Below are positions 23,200 through 33,757 of a stretch of 64,000 bases of DNA, one piece after another. This DNA is from Methylothermaceae bacteria B42 (GTDB taxonomy: Bacteria; Pseudomonadota; Gammaproteobacteria; Methylococcales; Methylothermaceae), in assembly GCA_001566965.1 (NCBI GenBank), contig LSNW01000039.1, positions 1-64,000 of the forward strand, in the 5' to 3' direction. The position numbers were made by a program, and so were the translations under genes. The notes below the pieces were generated by a model, which was given only the letters and a program-made list of their open reading frames with translations, was not told where the DNA came from and ran no database searches. Each line of letters begins with the position of its first letter. Within the stretch, counting starts at the first letter, position 1.

Positions 23200-23741
23200 C
23201 AGTAAGCAAAAATTCGATTGCTGATCAAGCTGGCTTTACCTTGGTTGAAGTGCTCGTGTCTGCCTTGGTGCTGGCCCTGGGTTTACTGGGATTGGCGGGA
23301 CTGCAAAGCAATGGTTTGCAACACAATCACAGTGCTTATCTACGCACGGTAGCAACGCAAATGGCCTACGATTTAAGTGACCGAATGCGGGCTAATCTAG
23401 CTGGCTTCCAAAATGGGGACTACAACAATCCTAAGGCGGTAGATCACAACTGCAGCTGGAACGGCAGCAGTGTCGCTGCCTGTACCGTCAAACAAAAAGC
23501 CGAACACGATATGCGGGAATGGCGGCAACTACTCAGTGACAACCTTCCCAATGGCGCTGGCGTGGTCTGTATCGATGGTACACCCGATGATGGCGGTGAC
23601 AACAATGCCAATGGCACAGTGGAAAGCACTGAATATGGCTGCGACAACACTGCCGGTAGTCTCTACGTGATTAAGGTTTGGTGGCAGGACGAACGTGGCA
23701 GTAATGATTTCAAACAATTTATCCTGACGTTTAATCCATGA
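23190..23741 (+). CDS. pilV: Type IV pilus minor pilin PilV
   Basis: 183 residues. The prepilin motif GFTLVEVLVSALVLALGLLG followed by LAGLQSNGLQHNHSAYLRTV matches PilV, including the long helix and the QM.YDLSDRMRAN block. The C-terminal domain has cysteines likely paired. The start overlaps fimT by 10 bp and the stop overlaps pilW by 4 bp, so translation is coupled. Confidence 0.92.
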   Translation: MPMTVSKNSIADQAGFTLVEVLVSALVLALGLLGLAGLQSNGLQHNHSAYLRTVATQMAYDLSDRMRANLAGFQNGDYNNPKAVDHNCSWNGSSVAACTVKQKAEHDMREWRQLLSDNLPNGAGVVCIDGTPDDGGDNNANGTVESTEYGCDNTAGSLYVIKVWWQDERGSNDFKQFILTFNP

Positions 23742-24778
23742 ACGGTGCATCCCTGTCCTTTTATTTCCGGCAACAAGGCATTTCCCTGGTGGAAATCATG
23801 GTGTCTTTGGTGGCGGGCCTGATTCTCACCGCCGGAGTCTATCAAATCTATATCAGCAACAAGCAAACCTACCGCGTCAACGAAGCGATGGCCAGAATCC
23901 AGGAAAATGCCCGCTTTGCCATCGAATTGATGAGCCGCGATATTCGCATGGCGGGCTATGCCGGTTGCTACGACAATGTCCCCGTCACTAATACCTTGGA
24001 TTATGCTAACACCACCCAGGATTTTCTACTCGATTTCGACACGCCCATCGAAGGCTTCGAGGCGGTAAGCCTTACCGCTTGGGACCGCAACCTCGATGCC
24101 AATATCGTTACTCCTGGTGGCAATGCCCCCGAGGGTGGCACCGACGTTTTAATGGTTCGCGGGGCAGATGAAAACAGCACACCCATCACTGGCCAGCCAA
24201 ATAATCGTGGCGATTGCAGTAAAGCCGCTTCCCATACGGCGGATTTGAAGGTAGCCGCCACCACGGGATTAGCGATTGGCGATATCGTCTTTGCCACCAA
24301 CTGCAGCCACGCCAGCATTTTCCAGATAACCAATATAAAGAGCGGCAATAATCTAGTCCATCAAACCGGTTCTAATACGCCTGGCAATACCACGACCGAT
24401 TTGGGCGCTTGTTACGCCGGTACCGGAGAACTCGCCAAAATCAGCAGCCGGATTTATTTCGTTAGCCGCACGCCCAGCAACCAACTGGCCCTCTATCGCC
24501 GGGAAGGATTGAATTCTGCCGAAGTCTTAGTGGATGGCGTTACTGGTTTTCAGGTACTCTACGGTTTGGACAGCGATGGGGATGGCAGCGTGAACCTGGA
24601 AGTGCCCGCCAATTACGATGGCGATGGTGACGGTAATCCCGATTATCCTTGGGAGAAAGTCGTCAGTGTCCGGCTTATTTTGAAATTGGCTTCTTTAGAC
24701 AATGTCAGCGTCAGCGGCGCCAAGCCAATAGAAAAAACCTTTAAAACCGTCGTTGGCATACGGAACCGCCTGCAATGA
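23738..24778 (+). CDS. pilW: Type IV pilus minor pilin PilW
   Basis: 346 residues. Motif GISLVEIMVSLVAGLILTAG (Gly followed by Ile-Ser in place of Phe-Thr), then ENARFAIELMSRDIRMAGYA and a large soluble domain rich in Gly/Asp/Asn. It works with PilV, PilX and PilY1 in the priming complex. Ends 4 bp inside pilX. Confidence 0.92.
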   Translation: MNGASLSFYFRQQGISLVEIMVSLVAGLILTAGVYQIYISNKQTYRVNEAMARIQENARFAIELMSRDIRMAGYAGCYDNVPVTNTLDYANTTQDFLLDFDTPIEGFEAVSLTAWDRNLDANIVTPGGNAPEGGTDVLMVRGADENSTPITGQPNNRGDCSKAASHTADLKVAATTGLAIGDIVFATNCSHASIFQITNIKSGNNLVHQTGSNTPGNTTTDLGACYAGTGELAKISSRIYFVSRTPSNQLALYRREGLNSAEVLVDGVTGFQVLYGLDSDGDGSVNLEVPANYDGDGDGNPDYPWEKVVSVRLILKLASLDNVSVSGAKPIEKTFKTVVGIRNRLQ

Positions 24779-25308
24779 TGGAGAAAAGATTCAGCGCAAG
24801 TCGCGCCCAATCCGGCGCTGCATTGGTTGTCAGTCTATTGATGCTGACAGTCCTGACCATGCTCGGGGTAAGCGCCATGCAATCCACTATTTTGCAAGAA
24901 AAGATGGCCGGTAATTACCGTAACCGCAACCTGGCGTTCAACGCCGCTGAAACGGCCCTGAGAGACGCCGAGCGATACATTGCCGCCAACATTAGCGCCG
25001 ATTCCCCTTTCACGACTACTTGCGCTTCGGGGTTATGTCTGCCCAGCAGTACCGGCACGCCGGTTTGGGAAAACATCGATTGGAGCGATGCCGGCAACGT
25101 GTTGACCTACGGCGTGGGCGGCGGCGGTACCATTGCGGGAATCAGCAGCAATCCCACCATGATTATCGAAATCCTGGATGAACTGCCCCAAAGCAATAGT
25201 TTAGAGGCCGGTGTCGTCTTTGAAAGCAATCTATATCGGATCACCGCCCGCGGCGTAGGCGGCACGGACAGCGCCGTCGTCATCTTGCAAGAAACCCTGA
25301 AAAATTGA
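24775..25308 (+). CDS. pilX: Type IV pilus minor pilin PilX
   Basis: 177 residues. N-terminal SGAALVVSLLMLTVLTMLGV, then STILQEKMAGNYRNRNLAFN, the standard PilX block (no Phe at the +1 position of the mature protein). The C-terminal part is beta-rich. It overlaps pilY1 by 4 bp. Confidence 0.92.
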   Translation: MMEKRFSASRAQSGAALVVSLLMLTVLTMLGVSAMQSTILQEKMAGNYRNRNLAFNAAETALRDAERYIAANISADSPFTTTCASGLCLPSSTGTPVWENIDWSDAGNVLTYGVGGGGTIAGISSNPTMIIEILDELPQSNSLEAGVVFESNLYRITARGVGGTDSAVVILQETLKN

Positions 25309-28300
25309 ACTCGATGCAACGGAGAATTTGGCCGATGAGACTGATCTTTCCCCGCCTTTCCATGACAAGCACCGCGTTTTTCTGCCTTTTCATGAGCTAT
25401 CAACCTATCAACGTGGATGCGGCCATCGCCCAAAGTCCCTTGTTTTTGACAGCCCGGGTCGACCCCAACATCCTGCTCAGCTTGTCAGTGGAATCTCCGA
25501 TGGGGGGCGCCGCTTACGGGGATCAACCGGACAATCCCGGCGGTTGCTCCAACAGAATCAAAGAAAGCACGGATCCCGATGATCCTGGCATTGGTATCTG
25601 TTACTTCAAAACCACGGCGTACTTGGGTTACTTCGACCCCAATAAGTGCTACGCCTACGATGGCAGCAAATTCGTCCCGGCCGGCCCTACCAATGCGGCT
25701 CACGAATGTAAGGGGAAATGGAGCGGGAATTTCCTAAACTGGGCCACCATGACCGCTATCGACGAATATATCTGGACCATGACCGGCGGGAACCGGGCGG
25801 TGGATACCACCGCAGAAACCGTCATAAAACGCGCCCGCGCCATCGATTGGGTGGGGTGGTTTCCCATCAAGAAAATCACAAAAAGCCTGAATACCGAACC
25901 TAACAAAGTCACTCCTTTTTCAGATAGTACCATTTACATCAACAACACCGATGATCCTTTCAAATTGACTGTAGGCACCAGTTTCGACCCCAATGCCTGG
26001 TGGACGTCCGGCAGCGAGCTTGGCACTTTCAATGTCCAGGTCAAAGTCTGTGACCCCACCCAAGGCCTGGAATCGAACTGCAAAGTCTACACTGATGGCG
26101 CCGGCAATACCTATTACAAACCGGAAGGCTTGATTCAGCAAAAAGCCGATCACATGCGCTTTGCCGTCACCAGTTACACCTTGGATAATAAAAAAAACCG
26201 CCACGGCGGGGTGTTGCGTTCTAACATGAAATATGTCGGCCCCACCATGCCTGACGGCAGCGGTGGCACAACGGCCAACCCCAATAAAGAATTTGGCGAT
26301 GACGGACTGCTCGTCAATAATCCCGATGGCGCCAGCGGCGGCCTGAATAGCGGCATCATCAACTATATCAATCAGTTCAGTCTTGCCGGATATAAGGAAG
26401 GTGATCCCGTCAGTGAATTGTTTTATGAAAATATCCGGTATTTCAAAAACCTGGGACCAACCCCTGAATATTCCAGTGGCCTTGCCACCAGTGAATTTGG
26501 CGGCTTTCAAATCATCAACACCTGGCAAGACCCTCTACAACACCGGTGCCAGAAAAATTTCATCATCGGGATTAACGATGCCTACCCCTGGCTTGATAAA
26601 AAACTGCCGGGCACCTGTTTCACCAGTGATACCATTACTGGCAGGGGCGGTGCTTCCATCAGTCTTGCAGTCGATTCCAGCGGCGAAGCTGAGGATGATT
26701 TCGGCGAGCCCTCCAATCCCGATCCGGATATCAACGTCTGCGCCTTGACCAACACTGTCGGCAACCTTGAAAGCATGAACACCACTTGGCGGGAGGGCGA
26801 TCCCTGGAATAGCGGCACTGCCAATGGGATAACCAATGCTATTTTTGGCCAAATCGGCAATTTCGATCTCGATTGTCATACCGACGAATCCATCACCGCT
26901 TTGGGAGAAGTTCTGGCTGCCTGTGATGTCGTCTACACGGATGATTGGGAACGTAAAAATTCCTATTACATTGCAGGCCTTGCCTACTATGCCAATACCC
27001 AGGATATCCGTTCGGACTTCCCCGGCAAGCAAACCATCACCAGCTTCATGATCGACACCCAGGAATACAATCCCAACCCTCTGGACGGCCCCCAGAACAT
27101 GCTCTGGCTGGCTGGAAAATACGGGGGATTCACCGACATCAATAACAATCAAAAACCGGATCTGCAAGAAGAATGGGACGTGGATGGTGACGGCATCCCT
27201 GATAATTATGTTTACGCCTCCCAGCCGAAGAAACTGGTAGCGGCCCTGCAGCGTTCGTTTGCGGAAATCGAATCGAGAACTTCCACCGCCGCCGCTGTCG
27301 CCGCCAGTTCCACCCGCTTAAATAGCGGCAGCAGAGTCTACCAAGCCCGTTTTGATACGGAAGACTGGAGCGGTGGTTTGTTACAATTCAGTATCAATAC
27401 CGCCACCGGCACCTTATCCAGCACCTCTAATTGGGATGCGGCCGATCTGATACCTGGCGAAGCTAGCCGAAAAATCTTCACCTTCGACGCTACCGCATCA
27501 AAGGGCATCAATTTCAAATGGCCGGATTTGAATGCTGATCATCACACAGCGCTGATTGATGATAGTCACGTAAAATATTTGCGCGGCGACCAGAGCAAGG
27601 AGAAGAAAAATGGTGGCGCTTTCCGCGATCGGAGCAATCGCCTGGGGGATATTATCCACTCGGCGCCCTGGTATGTAGGCACCCAAAATCAGGGTTACCA
27701 TCGCCTGCCAGGCACTGAAGGCAGCGACTATCTCACCTTCCGCCAAAACACCGCTTATGTCAACCGCAGCAAAATGATCTATGTGGGGGCCAACGATGGC
27801 ATGCTGCATGGTTTTGACGCCACCACTGGCATAGAAAAGTTTGCTTATGTACCCAACGCCACGATTCTGGATGATTTAAAAAACCTGGCCGACCCCAATT
27901 ACAGCCACCGCTATTATGTGGACGGCTCGCCCAAGGCAGGAGATGCTTATATTGGCGGCAGTTGGAAAACCCTACTAGCAGGCACCACCGGCCGGGGCGG
28001 CAAGGCGGTATTCGTGCTGGATATCACCGACCCTGACAATATGGCCGCCGCCCAGGTATTGTGGGAAGTCAGCACCGTCAGCGCTTTCGATAAGGTCGAT
28101 TTGACGGGCGATACCGATAGCGATCCGGCCACCATCGAGCAACCCGGGTTTGTGCCGGATTTAGGGTTTACCCTCCCACAACCCAGTATTGTGCGCATGG
28201 CCGATGGCCACTGGGCGGTGATTGTCGCCAACGGCTATTTGAGCAGCCGCGGCAAGGCTGTGTTGTTTATTCTCGATGCCGCCACGGGTGATATCATCCA

Positions 28301-29270
28301 GTCCCTGGACACCGGTGTCGGTTCTAGCGCCGATCCCAACGGCCTTTCCACCCCCATTGCCATAGACAATGACGGCGATGCCGTGGTGGATGCCATCTAC
28401 GCCGGAGACCTCAAAGGCAATTTATGGAAGTTCAATGTCGATGATACCGATAAAACCAAATGGAAGGTCGACAAGCTGTTTACCGCCAGCGCCCCCGACG
28501 GCACTACTCAACCCATTACCGCCAAACCTGAAGTCGGTCTCCATCCCGATGGCGGCGTGCTGGTCTTTTTTGGCACCGGCAAGTACTTTGAAGACAACGA
28601 CGATGTGGTGGGAGCCACCCCCCAAAAGCAAACCTTCTATGCGGTCTGGGACGAAGACAAAACCACCGTGACCACGTTTTCCCGCACCCATCTGCAGGAA
28701 AAGAAAATCCTCTCGGAAGTCACCAACCCTACCCTACCCGATAGCTCCACCAGTCCTTTTTCGGTTCGTTTTACCGGGGATGCTTGTAGCACATCCTGTA
28801 CCGATAACCCAGTGGATTATGCCAGCAAAAAAGGTTGGTTTCTGGATTTGGTCTCTCCGGTCAACGGCGCCGAAGGCGAGCGGGTCATTTACAAACCTCA
28901 ACTGCGTGACGGCCGCATCATTTTCGTTACCTTGATTCCATCCCAAGATCCTTGCGATTTTGGTGGCAGCGGATGGCTGATGGAAATGAACGGTGTCACC
29001 GGTCAGCGGCTGTCGCCCAAATCCCCCTTCGATATTAGCGGCGACAACAATATCGACGGCAATGACCGTACAACGCTCCCCGACAGCACCTTGACCACTG
29101 TCTCCGGTCTAAAACCAGATGTGGGCATCCCCCAGCCGCCCACTATTGTCAAGGACAAAGGCAAAGACAAGGAATATAAATATGTTGCCGGCAGCAGCGG
29201 CAACACCGCCAAAATCACCGAACCTGCCAGCTTTGGCAAAAAACGGTTGTCTTGGCGGCAGCTTCGTTAG
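25305..29270 (+). CDS. pilY1: Pilus tip adhesin/assembly protein PilY1
   Basis: 1321 residues, normal for PilY1. A signal peptide occupies about residues 15-40. A variable N-terminal half (~50-640) contains many Asp/Asn/Gly loops, and the conserved C-terminal propeller follows; family block IYVGANDGMLHGFDATTGIE and DGHWAVIVANGYLS are visible. Calcium-binding type motifs are at about 620 (DVDGDGIPD) and later (DNDGDAVVDAIYAGDLKGNL). It sits at the pilus tip and contributes to adhesion and pilus extension. No major pilin gene is visible after it. A shorter start at 25335 is possible. Confidence 0.93.
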   Translation: MNSMQRRIWPMRLIFPRLSMTSTAFFCLFMSYQPINVDAAIAQSPLFLTARVDPNILLSLSVESPMGGAAYGDQPDNPGGCSNRIKESTDPDDPGIGICYFKTTAYLGYFDPNKCYAYDGSKFVPAGPTNAAHECKGKWSGNFLNWATMTAIDEYIWTMTGGNRAVDTTAETVIKRARAIDWVGWFPIKKITKSLNTEPNKVTPFSDSTIYINNTDDPFKLTVGTSFDPNAWWTSGSELGTFNVQVKVCDPTQGLESNCKVYTDGAGNTYYKPEGLIQQKADHMRFAVTSYTLDNKKNRHGGVLRSNMKYVGPTMPDGSGGTTANPNKEFGDDGLLVNNPDGASGGLNSGIINYINQFSLAGYKEGDPVSELFYENIRYFKNLGPTPEYSSGLATSEFGGFQIINTWQDPLQHRCQKNFIIGINDAYPWLDKKLPGTCFTSDTITGRGGASISLAVDSSGEAEDDFGEPSNPDPDINVCALTNTVGNLESMNTTWREGDPWNSGTANGITNAIFGQIGNFDLDCHTDESITALGEVLAACDVVYTDDWERKNSYYIAGLAYYANTQDIRSDFPGKQTITSFMIDTQEYNPNPLDGPQNMLWLAGKYGGFTDINNNQKPDLQEEWDVDGDGIPDNYVYASQPKKLVAALQRSFAEIESRTSTAAAVAASSTRLNSGSRVYQARFDTEDWSGGLLQFSINTATGTLSSTSNWDAADLIPGEASRKIFTFDATASKGINFKWPDLNADHHTALIDDSHVKYLRGDQSKEKKNGGAFRDRSNRLGDIIHSAPWYVGTQNQGYHRLPGTEGSDYLTFRQNTAYVNRSKMIYVGANDGMLHGFDATTGIEKFAYVPNATILDDLKNLADPNYSHRYYVDGSPKAGDAYIGGSWKTLLAGTTGRGGKAVFVLDITDPDNMAAAQVLWEVSTVSAFDKVDLTGDTDSDPATIEQPGFVPDLGFTLPQPSIVRMADGHWAVIVANGYLSSRGKAVLFILDAATGDIIQSLDTGVGSSADPNGLSTPIAIDNDGDAVVDAIYAGDLKGNLWKFNVDDTDKTKWKVDKLFTASAPDGTTQPITAKPEVGLHPDGGVLVFFGTGKYFEDNDDVVGATPQKQTFYAVWDEDKTTVTTFSRTHLQEKKILSEVTNPTLPDSSTSPFSVRFTGDACSTSCTDNPVDYASKKGWFLDLVSPVNGAEGERVIYKPQLRDGRIIFVTLIPSQDPCDFGGSGWLMEMNGVTGQRLSPKSPFDISGDNNIDGNDRTTLPDSTLTTVSGLKPDVGIPQPPTIVKDKGKDKEYKYVAGSSGNTAKITEPASFGKKRLSWRQLR

Positions 29271-29304
29271 TACTTTGTTTTACTTACCTATGAATATTAC
29301 GCAA

Positions 29305-29655
29305 GCTAAGGTGGTGGGGTGTTTCTTCCGTGGGTGTTGGCGGCCTGGATGGCCGCCATCAAGCCCCTAAGGATGGGTTTACGGCGTCCTGCGGAAGAAA
29401 CACCCCAGCACCTCAAAGTCACCAAATCTTTATGGGCATGTTGTTTTACAGACAGCCTCCCCTTCGAAGGAGGGTGTCGCAAAAGCCCATCCTTGGACTT
29501 TTGCGACTCGGAATCGTAAAGTGCGATTTTCCGATTCTCCATTTTCAATGGCTTATGGCCATCGAAAATGGCGATGCATCCCTGCCTCGCAGAAGGTGTC
29601 GCCTTATGCGACACCTTCTGCCAAAATTTGCATGGTAGCCCCCCACCTTCGTTTA
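29305..29655. repeat. Cluster of strong hairpins, MITE-like
   Basis: Several stem-loops follow pilY1: GGTG-N-GGGGTGTTTCTTCCG (29311-29330) against CGGAAGAAACACCCC (29392-29406), with an inner GGCGGCC/GGCCGCC stem (29339-29357). Others are GTCGCAAAAG/CTTTTGCGAC (29476-29507) and CAGAAGGTGTCGC/GCGACACCTTCTG (29590-29620). The outer ends AAGGTGG and CCACCTT are also inverted. No transposase is present. One hairpin may serve as pilY1 terminator. 29656-29862 shows no gene. Confidence 0.75.
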
Positions 29656-29862
29656 CTTACTGATCTTTAAACCACTTACCTAAAAGAAAACTTCGAAGCT
29701 TCGGGTACAGTACGTCACGACGCAGACTCGGGCACCATAAAAGTTTCTTTTTTTTCAAAAAAACAATCAATAACACAAACCATTTTGAGAAGTTCATCAC
29801 AATTACTTGCACTTGATGGGATGTAAGCTACATTTTGTTACATAAAGCACAATTTGTAAGCA

Positions 29863-30246
29863 ATGAACATCATGAAAAATATCCGGCTTTTTTTGAAGTT
29901 GTATTGTTTGGTTTTATCCCTAGGGATTTGTAACCAGATTTCTAGCACACAAGCTGCCGACAATATTGAGACCAGCGTCCCAGAATTAGAGCTCAACTAT
30001 GGCTTGAATAAACGGTTGGATTTGCAAACAAGGATGCAAGAACTAGAGCTCAATACCAAGGGAAGACCTGCGCTCAAAGCTGTTAACCGGTATGAAACAG
30101 CCTTGGGAATGAGCCTAAAACCTGCACAATGGCTGAAAATACGGCCGGAAGTGCGTTATCAATGGACTGAAACGAATGGTGCTTTTGACACCGATCTTTC
30201 CGGAAGACAGGTTCAATTTGGAATTAATGCAGAAATAAATTTCTAA
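29863..30246 (+). CDS. Secreted or outer-membrane small protein, unknown
   Basis: 127 residues with a signal peptide (about 1-31, IRLFLKLYCLVLSLGICNQI then ...TQA|ADNIE). The mature part shows alternating segments and ends in ...INAEINF, a terminal aromatic residue as in outer-membrane beta-barrels. The size allows only a few strands; it may be a fragment or a small barrel. No family recognised. It stands alone between the hairpin cluster and a convergent small gene. Confidence 0.55.
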   Translation: MNIMKNIRLFLKLYCLVLSLGICNQISSTQAADNIETSVPELELNYGLNKRLDLQTRMQELELNTKGRPALKAVNRYETALGMSLKPAQWLKIRPEVRYQWTETNGAFDTDLSGRQVQFGINAEINF

Positions 30247-30360
30247 CACTAAAGAGGTGGTAGTTAAAGATAAAGAACAGATATAAGCTAGCTGAGGAGA
30301 AAAACACCTCACGTGCGGAGGGCATTGACTCGCCCCCCACACATATTGATCGAAAGGCTA

Positions 30361-30501
30361 TTATTCGCCGTCTTTCTTTTCATCTTCAGGTTCTGCAATC
30401 ACCCACTTATAAAAGAAGTATGCAGCTGCAATAATAATCAAGGTGACAACAATCCCTGTGGGCGAACGCATTTTTTCTACTAGATCGAGTATAGCTCCCA
30501 T
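30361..30501 (-). CDS. Small single-pass membrane protein (46 aa)
   Basis: The ORF is short but convincing: AGGTAGG lies 7 bp upstream of ATG 30501, followed by MGAILDLVEKMRSPTGIVVT, one transmembrane helix (LIIIAAAYFFYKW) and a charged end EPEDEKKDGE. Probably a small inner-membrane subunit or regulator. Its neighbours (gltX, divergent) give no functional hint. 30247-30360 shows no other gene. Confidence 0.6.
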   Translation of the reverse strand: MGAILDLVEKMRSPTGIVVTLIIIAAAYFFYKWVIAEPEDEKKDGE

Positions 30502-30687
30502 TCTAAACCTACCTTTTTCTCTGGTTAATTTATAAAATGCATTTCTAATATATGAAATGCTGGCCTTTCCATTTTACGAATATCCCGCCTACTGTCAAGA
30601 ATGCGTGTTTAGATTTATCTCTTCACTTTTGTCTTTTCACTCATAAATTCACTAAAATAACAGTTTGCTTCTTGAGATTGACGGATC

Positions 30688-32085
30688 ATGGAAAACCGTA
30701 AGACCCGCTTTGCCCCCAGTCCCTCCGGCTATATTCATCTCGGCAATGCCCGAACAGCATTATTCAACCGTTTGTTTGGACAAATTTTCTTACTCCGAAT
30801 CGAGGACACCGACCAGGAGAGAAGCCGGCATGAATTTGTCTCGGCCCTCATGGAAGATCTGCACTGGCTGGCCTTGGATTGGGAAGAAGGCCCCCAAAGC
30901 CCGTTTCCCAATCAGTATTTCCAGTCCCAACGGCAACAAATTTATGACCGTTATTATCAGGATCTTGAAGAAAAAAACCTCGCTTATCCTTGCTTTTGCT
31001 CTCCGGAAGAACTGGCCATGTCCAGGAAACTGCAACGGGCACAGGGATTGCCGCCTCGTTATTCAGGCAAATGCGCCCAGCTTAGTCCCCAGGAAATCCA
31101 AACCAAATTAGCCCAGGGTCTTAAACCCACCTTGCGGTTCCGAGTACCCTCCGGAAAAACCATCGAATTCGACGACTTGGTCAAAGGGCGTCAGGTCTTT
31201 GAAACTGACACCATCGGGGATTTCATCATCCGCCGCGCTGACGGAACGCCGGCGTTTTTCTTTTGTAATGCGGTGGACGATGCGCTGATGGAAGTCACCC
31301 ATGTATTGCGGGGCGAGGATCATCTCACCAATACCCCCCGTCAATTATTGATTTTGCAGGCACTAGAGTTATCCGCACCCTGTTATGGCCATATTTCTTT
31401 AATCCTGGGGGAAGACGGCGCCCCTTTATCCAAACGCAACGGCAGCCAGAGCATTCGCGAACTACGGAAACAAGGATACCTACCCATCGCTATTATCAAT
31501 TTGCTGGCCCGTCTTGGGCATTATTATGCCAATGACAATCTCATGACCCCGGATCAGCTTTCTAAAGCATTCAGCCTGGAAAACCTAAGCCGTTCTCCCG
31601 CCCGCTTTGACCCCCAGCAGTTGATTTATTGGCAACAACAAGCAGTCCAAAGCGCTGATAATGCTACTTTATGGCAATGGTTGCCAGAATCGCTCCACCA
31701 TTTGGTACCCGAACCCCATAAAGAGACCTTTCTGGAACTGGTGCGCAGCAATTGCGTCTTGCCTAATGAAGCGATGGATTGGGCGAGGATCTTATTTGAA
31801 AAATCCGTTCCTATCACCGATAACGCCCAGGAAATCCTGATCCAAGCCGATCCCGATTTTTTCAGGGCTGCGGTACTTGCCGCCCATGAATTTCCAGACA
31901 ATTACCAGGCTTTTTTGAAAGCATTGAAAGACAGAACCCAAGCCAAAGGCAAACAGTTATTTCAACCACTTAGGGCGGCCTTGACCGGACGGCTCGATGG
32001 TCCTGAATTGAGCAAAATTTATTCAATCTTGACCCCCGAACAAATCGAACACCGCTTTGCCCGCTGGACGGGAACGCCATGCTGA
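30688..32085 (+). CDS. gltX: Glutamyl-tRNA synthetase
   Basis: 465 residues, class I synthetase. Seen: [20 protein letters not shown] with the HIGH-type site (HLGN), the [20 protein letters not shown] block, and the KMSKS-type loop [11 protein letters not shown]. It charges tRNA-Glu (and in some bacteria tRNA-Gln). A second gltX elsewhere is possible because the loop differs from the usual PLSKRHG. Ends 7 bp inside cysS, so both are cotranslated. Confidence 0.95.
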   Translation: MENRKTRFAPSPSGYIHLGNARTALFNRLFGQIFLLRIEDTDQERSRHEFVSALMEDLHWLALDWEEGPQSPFPNQYFQSQRQQIYDRYYQDLEEKNLAYPCFCSPEELAMSRKLQRAQGLPPRYSGKCAQLSPQEIQTKLAQGLKPTLRFRVPSGKTIEFDDLVKGRQVFETDTIGDFIIRRADGTPAFFFCNAVDDALMEVTHVLRGEDHLTNTPRQLLILQALELSAPCYGHISLILGEDGAPLSKRNGSQSIRELRKQGYLPIAIINLLARLGHYYANDNLMTPDQLSKAFSLENLSRSPARFDPQQLIYWQQQAVQSADNATLWQWLPESLHHLVPEPHKETFLELVRSNCVLPNEAMDWARILFEKSVPITDNAQEILIQADPDFFRAAVLAAHEFPDNYQAFLKALKDRTQAKGKQLFQPLRAALTGRLDGPELSKIYSILTPEQIEHRFARWTGTPC

Positions 32086-33485
32086 AACTCTACAATACGC
32101 TGACCCGGCGCAAAGAAGTCTTCAAACCCATCGAGCCGGGCAAGGTCCGAATGTATGTTTGTGGCATGACTGTCTATGACTACTGCCACTTGGGCCATGC
32201 CCGGGTGATGGTGGTTTTCGATGTGATAGCCCGATATTTGCGTTGGTGCGGTTATCAAGTGACCTATGTGCGCAACATCACCGATATCGATGACAAAATC
32301 ATCCAGCGCGCCAATGAATTGGGTATTCCCTTTCACCAGCTCACGGAAAAATTCATCCAGGCCATGCATGAGGATGAAAAGGCACTGAATGTGTTGCCGC
32401 CAGACCTGGAACCCCGCGCGACCCAATCCATCGATGCCATCATTCAGATGATAGCGCGGCTGATTGATAGAGGTTACGCCTATATTGGAGAAAACGGCGA
32501 CGTTTATTACTCTGTTTCGAAATTTAAAGGGTATGGCAAACTGTCCGGGAAAAATCCTGAAGAACTGCGGGCCGGCAGCCGGGTGGAAGTAAACGAGGCG
32601 AAACAGGATCCACTCGATTTCGTCCTCTGGAAACGGGCCAAAACCGGCGAACCCGCCTGGGACTCCCCCTGGGGCAAGGGCCGTCCCGGCTGGCATATCG
32701 AATGCTCGGCCATGTCAACCACATGCCTCGGCGCCCACTTTGATATCCACGGTGGCGGCGCGGACCTGCAATTTCCTCATCACGAAAATGAAATCGCCCA
32801 ATCGGAGGGCGCCACTGGCGAACCTTTCGTCAACTACTGGCTGCACGCGGGCTTCGTGCGGGTCAATCAGGAAAAAATGTCCAAATCCCTGGGCAATTTC
32901 TTCACCATTCGCGAAGTACTCAAACAGTACCCCGGCGAAGTGATCCGTTTTTTCATTTTGTCCAGCCATTACCGCAGTCCGCTGGATTATTCTGAAGACT
33001 CTCTGGAAAAAGCCCGCGCCGGTCTCACCCGCCTCTATACGGCACTGCGCGGACTACCCATGGTGGATGAAAACGAAGCAGGAGAAACCTACCGTCAGCG
33101 CTTCCAGGAAGCCATGGATGACGATTTCAATACCCCGGCGGCACTGGCGGTTCTGTTTGATCTGTCCAAAGAAATCAATCGCCTCAAAGCCCTGGATCCA
33201 GATAAGGCAGCCAGACTGGGAGCAACGCTGAGAAACCTGGGCGCTGTCCTGGGAATTTTGCAGGAAGATCCTGAAAGCTATTTCAAAGACCTGGGGCAAA
33301 GTGCTGAAAGTGAAAGCAGCACAACCGCTTTAGGGGAAGAAGAAATTGAAAAATTGATTGCGCAGCGCAATCAAGCCAGGAAAAACAAGGACTGGGCCCG
33401 GGCCGATGAAATCCGGGATCAACTAAAAGTACGCGGAATTGTCCTTGAAGACACCCCCCAAGGCACGCTGTGGCGGCGGGAGTAG
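32079..33485 (+). CDS. cysS: Cysteinyl-tRNA synthetase
   Basis: 468 residues, class I. Seen: [20 protein letters not shown] (zinc-binding Cys and HIGH site), the second zinc part [33 protein letters not shown], and KMSKS in [16 protein letters not shown]. The C-terminal anticodon-binding domain is complete. Monomeric enzyme of cytosolic protein synthesis. Confidence 0.97.
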   Translation: MLKLYNTLTRRKEVFKPIEPGKVRMYVCGMTVYDYCHLGHARVMVVFDVIARYLRWCGYQVTYVRNITDIDDKIIQRANELGIPFHQLTEKFIQAMHEDEKALNVLPPDLEPRATQSIDAIIQMIARLIDRGYAYIGENGDVYYSVSKFKGYGKLSGKNPEELRAGSRVEVNEAKQDPLDFVLWKRAKTGEPAWDSPWGKGRPGWHIECSAMSTTCLGAHFDIHGGGADLQFPHHENEIAQSEGATGEPFVNYWLHAGFVRVNQEKMSKSLGNFFTIREVLKQYPGEVIRFFILSSHYRSPLDYSEDSLEKARAGLTRLYTALRGLPMVDENEAGETYRQRFQEAMDDDFNTPAALAVLFDLSKEINRLKALDPDKAARLGATLRNLGAVLGILQEDPESYFKDLGQSAESESSTTALGEEEIEKLIAQRNQARKNKDWARADEIRDQLKVRGIVLEDTPQGTLWRRE

Positions 33486-33646
33486 GGATTACCCATTTGT
33501 TTGTAACTGTGTGATGTTATGCACGGTCATTCCAAAGCAGCCCTCAAACGCAGTCCGCGATCTGGCAAGGAATCCTGTCATTGGCTCATAGGCAAGACAA
33601 GGTGCCCCCTCAAGTGGTGGGGGGAGCGACGGACCCTGCCTTGAAT

Positions 33647-33681
33647 CCCCCTCTCCCTTTGGGAAAAGGGTTGGGGAGAGG
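33647..33681. repeat. Hairpin CCTCTCCCTTT / AAAGGG..GGGGAGAGG
   Basis: An imperfect inverted repeat (CCCCTCTCCCTTT, loop, AAAAGGGTTGGGGAGAGG) lies between cysS and mtdB, downstream of both. It resembles common intergenic palindromes; a terminator function is possible although no T-run follows. The remainder of 33486-33757 has nothing else visible. Confidence 0.45.
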
Positions 33682-33757
33682 ACGTGACGGCGCGGTCCTT
33701 AAAGCCGCCCATGATTTAGGGATAATGAGGTTTGGTGCGCTGAGCGCACTACATATT

